NCBI GenBank assembly: GCA_003991915.1
Contig: RQTK01000177.1
Coordinates: 382,133-446,132, forward strand
Source of the DNA: Elysia chlorotica
Taxonomy: Eukaryota; Mollusca; Gastropoda; Plakobranchidae
Length of the DNA stretch: 64,000 bases
Direction of reading: 5' to 3'
The position numbers and the translations under genes are program-made. The notes below the pieces were generated by a model that was not told the origin of the DNA, made no database searches, and was given only the letters and a program-made list of their open reading frames with translations. This document shows positions 10,831 to 21,725 of the stretch, in pieces. Within the stretch, counting starts at the first letter, position 1, and every line of letters begins with the position of its first letter.

Positions 10831-11077
10831 GTTGAGTTGGTTTAACGTCCAACATCAGCACTATAAAGGCTATATTATGGACGGGCACATGACTGACGTC
10901 TGATAATTTTATGTGCTGCCACACACGAGACAGGACGGGCATACCATGACTCTTGTTTCATCCGGTCACACTAAACTGACACCGACCCTACGAGTAGTGA
11001 GCCCAATCGCCAGAGTTCGAACCACGGACCTTTTGCGTCAGAAGCCGATGTTCTACATCAGGGCCACTGCACCCCCT
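10831..11077 (-). mobile_element. tRNA-derived SINE, family 1, full-length-looking copy
   Basis: Read on the minus strand it begins with a tRNA-like head (B box GGTTCGAACTC, A-box-like TGGCCCTGATGTAG) and runs through a body with GACAGGACGGG and CGTCAGTCATGTGCC-type blocks. It ends in a tail that on + reads GTTGAGTTGGTTTAACGTCC. The same unit recurs at 13055, 19294, 25341 (opposite orientation), 45575 and 52858, and as tail fragments at 37420 and 38113. Confidence 0.8.
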
Positions 11078-11914
11078 CAATAATGGTTGAGTGACAAATG
11101 GGAGACGTATTTTAACAGGGAACAGTTAATAAGATGAAAAGATGCACGTGTAGTACACAGTTTATATTTTGAAACTGACAAGCTTGAAAAGATAAGGCCA
11201 AAAAACAAACAAGAAACAAATAGGCTTTTATTTCAGTTTTCTGTTCGTCTTACACATTGATTGACTTGCCAAGTTAAATTTCATAGATTTTACACTAAGA
11301 CTCAAACTCTGTCATTAAAATATTTCAGAATAAATTATGAAGATGCTTTGACAGCTGTTTGTTGTTCACTTACGAAAGCCATTATTTCTTTTCCGAAGCA
11401 TCCCAGTCAAAGTATGTATGAGGTACACTGAGAGAGAGAAAGATAAAGAAAGAGAGAGAGGACTACGCTGCGCTGCATGCATGTATGTGCCATCATGGTT
11501 ATATATACGGTTCGATTTACAATGTTAATGACACACAACGTTTGGTGCAGCATAGAGAAACTTCGAGCATAGACTACACTGTACACATCTTCGAAAGAAA
11601 AAAAAAATGGATCATAAGTAATTACATGTTTTATTTTAGATTTAATATGCAGTAATATTTTACCTTTCTACTGTGAGTGGGATCTTAATTTATTTTAACA
11701 AATTCAAGAGAAAACAAAAGACCTAGACGCTTATCATATTATGTTTAATACTCTGCAAAAAACAAAAAACAAAAAGAAGAAGAAAAGAAAAGAAATACAA
11801 TTTATTTTTCAATGTGATCAAAATATTCTTTAAAGAAATAACAGCGCCCACGGTAAGTCCAAAATGAACCGACAGACGCCTGGTGACGTTGCAGGACTTA
11901 TTTATTTCTATCAA

Positions 11915-12115
11915 ATTACCGGAGCAATGCGACAGGACTGCGCCAACTATTTTGCAAGACTATTCTCAGAGTATCGGAGAAATGTGATACGACTGTCCAA
12001 ACTATTTTGTACTTGTAGTACATTTTTTTAACAAAATATCGGAGCAAATGTCCCAACTACATGTACTTTGCAGCGCTGTTTTCACAAATCGTCGAAGCAA
12101 TGCCTTAAGACTGTC
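11915..12115. repeat. Degenerate minisatellite, units of roughly 70 bp
   Basis: A phrase of the form 'tatcggagcaatg', then 'cgacaggactg', then 'ccaactattttg' recurs three to four times with many changes (about 11917, 11971, 12028, 12088). It looks like an old tandem array and has no coding frame. Confidence 0.55.
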
Positions 12116-12810
12116 CTACCTCAACAGGTTGATACATTTCTCTTGGGTTACAAAGCTAGGAATTGGGCAGTGTCGTAGCCTAGGTGATAGATTTTAACAC
12201 AGATACAAACTAATTTGGGTGTCTTAGTGGTATACAAACAATGTTTCTTTTAGATTCTTGATGAAAAAACCACCACTTCAAAACAGAAATTACTTTCAAA
12301 CTTATGTCGAGGAAGTTTTCTTTATGCAATTAGTCGGTGTAGGTTTTCACTTAATTACGATTCACACGGTTGCCAGAACTAATACATACACGTTTTATTG
12401 CACATTTAGTGTCACAAAAGATGAAGCAATCATGGTCCCGGTACAAAGGATTGGCAATTGATTTTTTTTATGTTTCCTGCTTTTCTATGTGCAAACGTTT
12501 ACTTTATCCTCTCACTATCTTAACAATCACGGTAAAAAAAAAAAGAAAACACACAAACCATGAGGGTAATAACATGCTCAGATGATAGCTATAATTATAA
12601 GCATGAAAATGCACACAACTTAATGATCTTTTTACGGATTTCTGACTGCATTGACACGGAAAAGCCAACAGCAATTCAACGAAGACTACTCTCTTAGTCT
12701 CTGATTCGTTCATTCAAATGGTGACCGTGCATTCACCCTGCATACGACTACGAGAACTTTCCACGTATTTTGTTACTACATCCTCACAGACAGCTGGTCG
12801 TCTTTGTGTC

Positions 12811-12832
12811 CACGTGTACGTATAATATAAAG
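12811..12832 (+). promoter_or_regulatory. TATA-like box and CACGTG E-box ahead of acyl-CoA synthetase A
   Basis: TATAATATAAAG lies at 12821-12832, about 50 bases before the start codon at 12883. That leaves room for a transcription start near 12855 and a short leader. CACGTG, an E-box palindrome, lies at 12811-12816. Position and sequence fit a core promoter, but in DNA this rich in AT such matches occur by chance. Confidence 0.45.
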
Positions 12833-12882
12833 TAGAGTTTGGATGAGCAAGTACGATCTATCGGCGGATTAGACAGAGAAAC

Positions 12883-15800
12883 ATGGACACACAAGACGCA
12901 TCTCTTGTGGACCGGCTGCTGCAATGGAGGGACGAGGACGGAGACAAAGAAGCGTTTGTTTTCTATAACGGAGCCTGCGAGCGCTCAGCCATCTCAAGGA
13001 GGGAACTGGTCCAGCTTGGCTCAAGGTTTGTCTAATTCTACTTTGGGTTGAGTCGTTGAGTTGGTCTAATTTATTATGTCAGTACTATATAGGCTATATT
13101 GTAGACGGGCCCCAAGACTGAAGTCTGATAATTTTATGTGCTGCCACACACAAGACAGGGCGGGACTACCATGCCTCCTGTCTCAGCCGATCAGAAAAAA
13201 ATGACACCGACCCAACTAGTAGGGGGCGAAATCGTCAGTTCTCGAACCACGGACCTCCTGCGTCGCAAGCCGATGTTCTGCCCCAAGGCTACCACGCCCG
13301 ACTTTGGGTTAAACATATCTGTTTCTGTCTGGTTTTTTTTTAAACCAAACTTGAAAAAGATAACTGTAACCACGCATGATTCAAAACAAAACGTGACAAC
13401 AAAGATCTTAAGTGGGTGCCAACAGCTCAGTCAGTTAGTGCTCTGGATTGGCGAGCGGGAGGTCCGCTGTTCAAATCTTAGCAAAAGCTAAAATTACTTG
13501 ATCGATCTTAAATGCGCCAATGGGTTTTTTTTTCCTTCTTTAGAAAATAGCTTGTTAATGGCGTGGCTGAACATCTTTAGCGCGATGTCGTTTTAGGAGT
13601 AAAACCGAAGTAAACCGAGTTCTATTTGAAAGTTTCAATTTTAACAATATACGATTTACTTTTCTATTTACTTAAAAAATGTGTATCAATATTTCATCCC
13701 ATGATACCATCAACAGCCAGCATTATAATTATTTGAAGCTATAAGAAAAAAAGTTTCGAAGACGTTAAGATGTACTGATATAGCCAAATTCTGGACGTGT
13801 ATCCAATAATTTGTTAACCGAATTCATCAAAATTGAGCGTAAGACTTTTTGTTTTTGTCAATCTTCAATCTTTTTGTATTTTTTAAAAACTTTTTTTTTG
13901 CTAAATACTGGGTACGCCTCCTAAAAAGACATCTTTTTCCATTTTTCTGTTCAATTAACAAGATAATTCTACATCGAGATAAAGCACATTTTTTAAATTA
14001 TAAACTCGAGTGGTTTTTATTATGCAAATGCTAATTCGTTATTTATTTAAATGCTTGCAAATAAAACGTTTTGATGGTATGATACAAACAACGAAACACA
14101 CACAAAAACAAAACAAAAAGGAACCAGATGGTCCACTTGTGAGAGATAAATTTTATGAGTGAAAACTATTTGACTAACAATAGAGAGATAACCATATTGG
14201 ATCTTATTTAAATAACCGGATTATCATTAGGTTTGGAGCCTATGAATCTCTGTAGTTGCACGACCGATGCGTGTATGTCAGGACGCATTAGTGGAACTAT
14301 TGCCCTGATATGCATGCAAACTCGTCACCTCCAAAGCTAATCGCTTGTAAAGATGAACGCTCACAAACAAACAAAAGGTTACGACAAGCAAACTTTACCT
14401 GTACATATACTACACGTTATGGTATTAAAATATCATTAAATCAATCATTGTCAGCATCATCTATAAATATCATAACTTTGCTTATTTTCAATATGCCCTT
14501 CGTTTATTTTTTTTATTTTTTCTAGTGTTGTTTTTTTTTGTGTGTGTTATGGCCACAGTTTTCTACTTGCAGGTTTGCCCACATTCTAAAGAGCTCAGGT
14601 ATAGGTTACAAGGATGCAGTGGTCAACACGGTGCCGAATAGCTTGGAGAGACTGGTCACTGACATTGGAATCATCCTGGCTGGAGCGGCGCCGGTCAACG
14701 CCATGCCTGCTCTGATCAGTGGCGAGATTTTCTTCTCCACCGCGCGCAGGTCTGAGGCTAAGGCTATCGTGGTTTACCCGGGTGCATCGGAAAACTCCGA
14801 CTGGATCTTGATAAAAGATGGAATTTCTAGCGCGACGCCTCTTAAGAACGGGCCCCATGAAAGCTGGAACAAAGAAGGAAATGGGGAAGAAGTCAAGGAG
14901 AAAGTTATTTGGGAACAGAAAAACCCACTTCAACCGTCGGGCTTTGAGAGCTTTGTGGTCGATTACAGGTCCGAACAAGCGCCGAAAATGATGAAAGCGA
15001 TTCTTATATCGCGGAAAACAGAATGGCAATGTGAACATATCGCGACGGTTCCGCATTTCTTGGAGTTTCTCGGTACCCTCAGCGAGGAGCAACAGTTCAT
15101 AGAATCGCAGATTGTCCCGAGTGATGTTGGTTACTACCACACGACGACGGGAACCACTGGCATGCAGAAGATAGTCCCGCGACTACACTCCTCCCTACTC
15201 AAAGTAGCGGCCATGGTGGGGCAGATGGCCCCGTGCAGACTTCCCATACTGTTTGTCACTCTCAACCTGGGCTGGAACAGCGGCTTCCCGTTCATGTTCT
15301 TTCACTTCGGGTCGATTTGTGTTATGATTGACGACATTGATCTAAGGAACAATGGGTTGAAACGCAAAGACGTGGCAGTTGAGAAAAATGCCGATGTAAG
15401 GCAATCTAACGGGCACCATATATCCAAGTGTTCAACTAATATGGTGGAAGCAGAATGTGGTTTTAGGACAACTCTAGAAAAAGAGATTAGCAGATGTGAA
15501 ATAATAGAAAATGTAAAAGATGAAAATGGGAGTAGTGTTACAGAACACAGTGCACAAAACACAAGTACATGTACATCAATGATAAGTGCCCGCTCCATTT
15601 ACGAGATATACTGGCACGCGATAGACGTTGAAAGTATACCGTTCGCTCACCTGAGTCCAACAGAGATAGATGGCATGGCGCGCGTCAACAAAACGGCAGT
15701 TTTCCCGGATCGGCAGCCCAGGAAACTGGCTTTTGTTGTCACGGGAGGACTCCCGATTAAAGAAAGCACCGTGTCCAGCGCATTGGAAAGTGTCTGTGAC

Positions 15801-16463
15801 AGCATAGTAGTCTTCTACGGAATGACCGAGACTGGTGTCGTCAGCTATAACGTCGTGTCCAAGGCTGAGCAATACAGAGAAGGCGAGTGTGGGCGATTGT
15901 ATCGCGGCGTGCAGGGCAGAATAACTGACGACGCAGGCAACATTCTCCCGGCAGACAAAATTGGCAACATCGAGTTCAAGACGGAGGCAGTATTTGACGG
16001 ATTTCTCAACAACGTGGAGAAGACAAAAGAAGCGTTTACACCTGACGGTTGGCTCATAACGGCAGATCTAGGATTCTTCAAACCCGACGGTACCCTGACG
16101 GTGCTTTGCCGACGAGACGATGTTATTCTCCACGGCTCCGTTCTGATCTACCCGACGGCCATCGAATCAGTTCTGAGGAAATGTCCGGGCGTGCAGGAAG
16201 TCGTCGTCGTCCCAGTTCCAGACAAGCTCAAGCACCAGAACATCTGCGCATGCGTGATACGGGCCCACGGAGAGACGTTCTCAGAGGACGATTTGAAAGG
16301 GAGCATGGATAAAATGTTAGCGTTCCCGCGCAATGTGGAGATCCAGACGCCGCAACATGTTGTATTCATGGAGAGCTTTCCTCTGGTCCAGCACACGAAG
16401 ATCAACAGGAAGCTACTGAGTCAGATAGCGGCTGAATCTATCGCACGAAGCAACAAAGCCTAA
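12883..16463 (+). CDS. Acyl-CoA synthetase-like protein A (ANL superfamily AMP-forming ligase)
   Basis: Predicted AMP-dependent ligase that would activate a carboxylic acid as acyl-AMP and then transfer it to CoA; the substrate is unknown. Exon 1 is 12883-13025 (47 codons plus 2 nt) and exon 2 is 14573-16463; joined they encode 677 aa. The start (MDTQDASLVDRLL) is the first ATG in frame, just upstream of the region shared with paralogue B. Motifs: phosphate loop TTTGTTGMQK (about residues 238-247), YGMTE (463-467), ribose-binding Asp in TADLG (about 546), hinge motif RRDDVILHG, and a C-terminal HTKINRKLL holding the candidate catalytic Lys. Length is typical of fatty-acid CoA ligases. A Ser/Asn/Glu-rich insertion of about 60-80 residues (nt 15340-15600) lies between the core motifs and is longer than in B. 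No obvious signal peptide or membrane segment. A luciferase-like or ACSF2-like role is possible. Confidence 0.85.
13055..13300 (-). mobile_element. tRNA-derived SINE, family 1 (in intron 1 of acyl-CoA synthetase A)
   Basis: This is the same unit as at 10831-11077. It carries the tail GTTGAGTTGG, the 'actatataggctatattg' block, ATTTTATGTGCTGCCACACA, and the antisense tRNA-like head with GTTCTCGAACCACGGACC. It sits only 30 bases after the exon 1 donor. Confidence 0.8.
13411..13486 (+). mobile_element. tRNA-like element (SINE head or tRNA pseudogene)
   Basis: AGCTCAGTCAGTTAGTGC resembles an A box within a D-arm, and GTTCAAATC some 45 bases later resembles a B box, spaced as in a tRNA. The acceptor stem does not pair, so this is not a working tRNA. 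The spacing suggests the head of a second SINE type; no second copy was noticed in the window. Confidence 0.45.
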
Positions 16464-16899
16464 TATACCATTACATATATGAGTCAGCGTTCATTATCCC
16501 ATTTTCAAAAAAATGAATTATAATGTTAGTTATATCTAAGTTGATATGAAACAATATAAAACAAGATGAGAAGCATAAGTTAACTTTTAATTGATGAAGA
16601 TATATTTCTATTTATTGTATCAAACATGAAAAAAATGTCTTCTGATTTCTTTTGATTTTGTTATAATTTACCTGTGTGAACAGATGGTAGATGGAGGAAG
16701 CCTACAAAATTATGCCAGAAAGATCAATTCTTCATTTGTGTAAAACTTCTATCCCGGTAAAACACTTCGTATAAATTGACTGATCTGGAAAAGTTTTGTT
16801 ATATAATCGTTACTATTTAAGTATTGCGAAGACAATTATACACGTAGTTAAAAAGTACTACATCTAGAACATAACCAAAATCAATCGTCCCTGTGAAGA

Positions 16900-16905
16900 A
16901 ATAAA
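16900..16905 (+). terminator. Candidate polyadenylation signal of acyl-CoA synthetase A
   Basis: AATAAA about 440 bases after the stop codon of gene A, in AT-rich sequence with T-rich DNA downstream. It gives a reasonable 3' UTR length, but other AT-rich variants nearby cannot be excluded. Confidence 0.4.
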
Positions 16906-19293
16906 GTAATAATGATCTTATTAGTCTTTATCTTATATAATTGAGACAAAATTTTCAAAGAAGAAAACATTTGATAAAGCTCCATAGTTTTCTTTAATGT
17001 TACATTTGGTCCAATGTATCTGTTTGTCATATAAAAAAAATCTACGAAAGTCTTTGTAAAGTAGAGCATGTATCGTAGCCTAAGTCTCCAAACAACAATA
17101 AAAGAATGACATGCTCCCAATTTAAAAAAAAAGTGTTGATATTGTGACGTTATTGTTATGTTTCGTGCGAAAACATTGTTTATAAATCAGTACTGACACC
17201 AAAATGGTCATCTGCTATGTTCAAAACATAATAACACTTACAGCAATCACAACCAGTTCAGTGGAATTGAATAAATAAATCGATCATATATGGATCAGGA
17301 TTCACCAGAAAGCACATTATTTTTCATTTAATGCTTGATAGACTGATTGAGTTCGTAAGAATACGCATCTTTTCGAGATTTATTTAAAACCAAAGACAAA
17401 CATTTAAATCTATCTCCTAAAACAATTTTTTTCGAATTTATTTTAGTCACTTCTTCTTTTTATTGTAGGTGAGTATCATAATTAATTAATTATTGACCGT
17501 TTAAGTAAGATGTGTCAGAGTTTGTTTACATTATATCGTTTGGTTTTTAACATATCACAGAGAAAAGAGTTCAAGCGACTAATTCTACGTGATGGGGTAT
17601 ACAATATGTAGTTATTTATTGAGTGAAAAAAAAACCCGCTGGGAACAAGAGCCAATTCATGTTAGAGAAAGAAACATCTAAATAATAAACTTGGTATCTC
17701 ATATCCATACAAACTATCTCGTTTTTGTACATTGTATAATTTATTTCGATGCCAATGAGAAAAAAAAAGATTGTTAAAGAGGCCGTGATAATTATAACCC
17801 CTTTAAAGTTTATAAGAGAGATACCAACCGATTTCATGTTCAAATGACACTATGGAGAAACAATACGATAAATGGAAATATAACAAAAAAAAAGAAATAG
17901 AAGACGGCAAGGCCATTTAGGATTATTGAAAAAATGAATCACTGAAGGACCACCAAGATAGGAACCCTTTAGCATCAGCAGAGATGATCTATGTGACAGA
18001 TCCTATCATTATCTTGTCCAACCCATTGCAATGTCAAAATGCCGCATCGATCACATAATAGCGTCGACAAATTCAAACGTCTGCATTGATCACATAAAAG
18101 CGTCGCAAAAGTGTGCACTAGGAATAGCCCATAATTTTTCATCGCACATTCGAAAGAAACCCAAGAGAAGCAGAAGCGGAAGGATGACAAGTAAATAAAA
18201 GACCAGAGATTTTTGTCTATTCCCACTCATTTCCCTCTCCCGAAACAAAGACCCTATAATAACCAATAACAAGCAAAGTATTCATTGTGCTTTTTTTCTT
18301 AGGCATATGGTGTTGTTTTTTTCGTAATGTTGAGTCATGACTTTAAAAACAGCTGCAGCTCCTGCGTTCATATTTTCCCCATTCATTGAAAATTTTGCCA
18401 AACTTAAATTTAACTGAGAAAGCATAAATTCATTGTTGGCAAGATCTTAGAGAATATAGGCCTTTGCAAGCCATAACACACCTTAAGAATGGTGCACTCA
18501 GTTCTGAAATCCTCTTTACAAATGCTGAGACAAGTTTATTCGCCTGGATATTTATTATACGTGGGGGAAAAAAGAAAAAAAAAGCATGTTAACAGTATTT
18601 CAGAAGCCGTAGATTTATTCCACTGTATTTACGTTTTATGTCGATTAAATAGTGCGTGGGAATTTGATAATTTATGTGAGGTGTAGATGAACAAGCGTGT
18701 GTGAACCACCAACCGAAAAAAAAAATGGCGGCTATACCTTTAAGAAATAAAATGTTTTGGTATAAAAAGTCTGGCCGCTTTTATATCTCTGCCCTGTCAT
18801 TACATCTATATGGACATGCTACACGTGAGAAGTTTGCAATATTGCTTTTATGACAGTTTACTAATGAAGTACATGTGCTTTTGATTTCTAAGCTGAATGG
18901 TACAAAAATATAAAACGTTTATGTACCGTCCATTGTTGTTAGATTTCGTCTAAACTTCAAGTGGAAAAGGCACGTTCGAAACGGAATAATTAATTTTAAA
19001 ATACACACAAAGATATACAATTTATGTATATATACACACACGTGACACACACTAAAAATGACTAGTAACCAAAATCTTGTTAAATAACTATATTAAGTGC
19101 TGTCACCGAAAGATAAAAATCAACACTGCGGGAAAGATTGTTCCACTTAAAAAAAAAAACCCTGGTGAAATTAATAATGCGAGAACTAGCGAAATAGTCG
19201 CGAAAATTTTAAGTGAACTGAAGTAAGATAACATTTAACTTAATGAAACAAAGTACTTGTATATTTCAGCTTTGAGTCAACTTCAACTGGGAA

Positions 19294-19521
19294 GTTGAGT
19301 TGAGTTCACATGAATAAGGTTGATTTTTAAACGTTCAACATCAATAGCAGGTCTATGTCGTAGACGGGTCCCAAGACTAAAGTCGGACAATATCATGTCA
19401 TGCCACACAGAGACAGCGAGTGGATACCAAGACGACTGCCTCAGTCAGCCATACTATACTGACACCGACCCAAGCAGAAGGGGACGAAATCCAACAAAAA
19501 TTTGCCAGATCGTGAGTTGCG
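19294..19521 (-). mobile_element. tRNA-derived SINE, family 1, cut by the assembly gap
   Basis: It carries the GTTGAGTT tail, a diverged 'caggtctatgtcgtagacgggtcccaagact' block (split here: GTAGACGGGTCCCAAGACT) and TACTGACACCGACCCAAGC, as in the other copies. The tRNA-like head should lie inside or beyond the run of N that starts at 19522. Confidence 0.7.
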
Positions 19522-19667
19522 NNNNNNNNNNNNNNNNNNNNNNNNNNNNNNNNNNNNNNNNNNNNNNNNNNNNNNNNNNNNNNNNNNNNNNNNNNNNNNN
19601 NNNNNNNNNNNNNNNNNNNNNNNNNNNNNNNNNNNNNNNNNNNNNNNNNNNNNNNNNNNNNNNNNNN
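19522..19667. other. Assembly gap (146 N)
   Basis: An uninterrupted run of N that starts inside a SINE copy. The gap probably reflects repeat-induced assembly difficulty. Translations crossing it are meaningless. Confidence 1.
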
Positions 19668-20127
19668 TCATGATAGAATACTAATAAGCGTTTCCAAACG
19701 TAGTTAAAAAATAGTCGTTCGAAGCCATTAAAGAATGTTTGCAAGAAATGGATAGTGGTGTTTTTTCTTGCATTTATCAGACTAGAAAAAGCTTTCTGAT
19801 ATTTACCGGTATGTTTCGTACGATCTTTTCTTTTGCTTTGAAATTAAATGCTCAATATGATTGGATAGTAATTTAGAAACCAAGTAAAATTAATAATACT
19901 TCTCCTAAGCGAGTTAAGATCAATGGTGTTAAGTAAAGAACCAGTGTGTGGAGTTTTCTTTTTGAAATCTGATCACTACAAAGTACAATGAATTGCAATA
20001 ATTTTAGTCGTGTTTGAACTTACTTTATTATTCCCGAAATAAAGATGCAAATAACATGGATTACTAATTGAAAATTGTTAACCCGATCAAACATAACTTT
20101 TTAATTTGGGACATGTCCCATGAATGA

Positions 20128-20823
20128 GTCTAAAACATTTTAACTACTTCACAACCAGTTCAAAACAGCAACATATTATATGTCCTCACTTCTTATCAAA
20201 CTTGTTCTTGTTTTAGCAAGCGTGATTGTTTAGAATGGTTGTTCTTTTACACACTAAATTTTCATTCTAAACGAGCGTAATCCTAGGATGCAAAGGTGCT
20301 AGATGTATAAACTTGGTACCAGTACTAAGGGTCCTTTTTGCTATAGAAAAAAACAACAGCAATTAATTAGTTTGAAATTTAACGAAAAACTGCATCAAAT
20401 AATGATGATAATGATGTGTTTTTTTATAGTAGAGATGGATACTAGAGGCAACTGCTAACAAAACTTACCTGTTCGATGAACAGGGCATTGGCTAGTTTCT
20501 AATATAATGTGTCTAAAAACATTTTTAATTACTTAGCAATTAGTTCAAAACAGCTAGTTATTATATATATTATTTCCTCACTTCTTATCAAACTTGTTCT
20601 TGTTTTAGCAAGCGTGATTTGTTAGAAAGGTTGATTTTTTCACGCTAAATTCCAAACTAATCCTAGGATGCAAAGGTGCTAGATCTATAAACTTGGACCC
20701 GGACTAAGGGTCCTTTTGCTATTAAAAAACCCAACTAATTAGTTTGAGATTTAACTTAAAACTGTATCAATAATACTGCCCTGAGTGTTTTTTTTTGTAT
20801 AGTAGAGATGGATACTAGAGGCA
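20128..20823. repeat. Diverged tandem duplication, two units of about 320 bp
   Basis: Unit 1 (20128-20450) and unit 2 (20511-20823) share 'tcctcacttcttatcaaact', 'cctaggatgcaaaggtgcta' and 'tagtagagatggatactaga' in the same order, with many substitutions and indels between them. They are clearly older than the FKBP and CAD duplications. No coding content was recognised. The unit could be a mobile-element fragment. Confidence 0.85.
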
Positions 20824-21195
20824 GGATGGCACGATCGTATTACTTTACTATGAAGAAGCAACGAGCGAGGTTTATTGAAGCAAACCGCGCCTTAATACAA
20901 TGGGTCGAAATACAACGCCGTAATAAACCTTCAACTTGTCGTAAGGTATGCGAATAAGAAGTCCTAAGACGGGTTGCACGCTACCGAAGCGTTGTTCTTG
21001 AGACCTACTGATGGGTGGGGCGGTTATATCGACTCCCTCTTTGTAGTTACAGGCTGCCCCCAGGTAAGGACAAACTAGCGCATTTAAATACTAGCATCTT
21101 TTTTGTGTGTTCTGTGGCATTTTGATTATAGTTATAGTACAGTGGCACGTTCTTTACAAAGCAAGTCAGAAAAACAACTCAAAACAAAATTCTTC

Positions 21196-21201
21196 TTTAT
21201 T
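21196..21201 (-). terminator. Candidate polyadenylation signal of acyl-CoA synthetase B
   Basis: TTTATT on the + strand reads AATAAA on the minus strand, about 525 bases downstream of the stop codon of gene B. The distance is plausible. There is no independent support. Confidence 0.35.
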
Positions 21202-21725
21202 GTTTCAGACCAACAGCACAAAGAGTTTTTGAAAATGGTTCCAAGGCATTGTAATATTATTTGACATGACTCCTTTTCAATTTAATAAGTTACATTCTTT
21301 ATATACAAATATTTTTGTTACATTTCTATAACTGTATAGAATCAATATAATACAATGAAAGACATAACATTGCTTCTTAAGCGTGTTAAAATAGATCTAT
21401 TAAACAAAATTGTAATGATACTTCAATTTTATTCCAGTTTACAACCATTTTCCGCGGAAAGGATAACAACAATCTTTATAGACTATCCCATATTGCCGGT
21501 TTGTATCAAATGAAACATAATGAGTAAGTTAGCAAAAAAAAAAAAAACACAAAAAAACAAAAAAAAACAACAACAACAAAACAACAGTTAATAAATAGTT
21601 TTTGTTGCATAAAAGTTTTCCACTTTCCTCTCACGCTAGTAACGGTATCTGCACAAAATTAGACCTGATGTGTTCAATCGAACTATCTCCCTTTAATTGT
21701 TCATTTACAACTATTTCTGTAATAC

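Larger units (their letters stand above)
8802..12810. other. FKBP 3' UTR/flank and intergenic stretch, no coding gene seen
   Basis: About 4 kb of AT-rich sequence after the FKBP stop codon. It probably begins with a 3' UTR of unknown length, since no canonical AATAAA lies close to the stop. It contains one SINE (10831-11077) and a degenerate minisatellite (around 11915-12115). Short open frames here show no recognisable domain. Confidence 0.5.
16464..21725. other. Intergenic stretch between the convergent acyl-CoA synthetase genes
   Basis: Both genes point into this 5.3-kb stretch, so it should hold two 3' UTRs. It contains a family-1 SINE (19294-19521) running into an assembly gap (19522-19667), a short tandem repeat around 18038-18110 (GATCACATAA-type units), a diverged tandem duplication (20128-20823) and a GC-richer patch at about 20820-21060 of unknown nature. 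No coding gene was recognised. Confidence 0.6.

Noticed and set aside
12839-13051. 70-codon open frame over the first exon of acyl-CoA synthetase A
   Set aside because: Wrong frame. The frame starting at 12883 encodes SLVDRLLQWRD, which matches paralogue B.
13411-13486. Functional tRNA gene
   Set aside because: A and B boxes are recognisable, but the acceptor and anticodon stems do not pair.
19320-19744. Open frames across the run of N
   Set aside because: They exist only because unknown bases cannot contain stops; the sequenced part is SINE.
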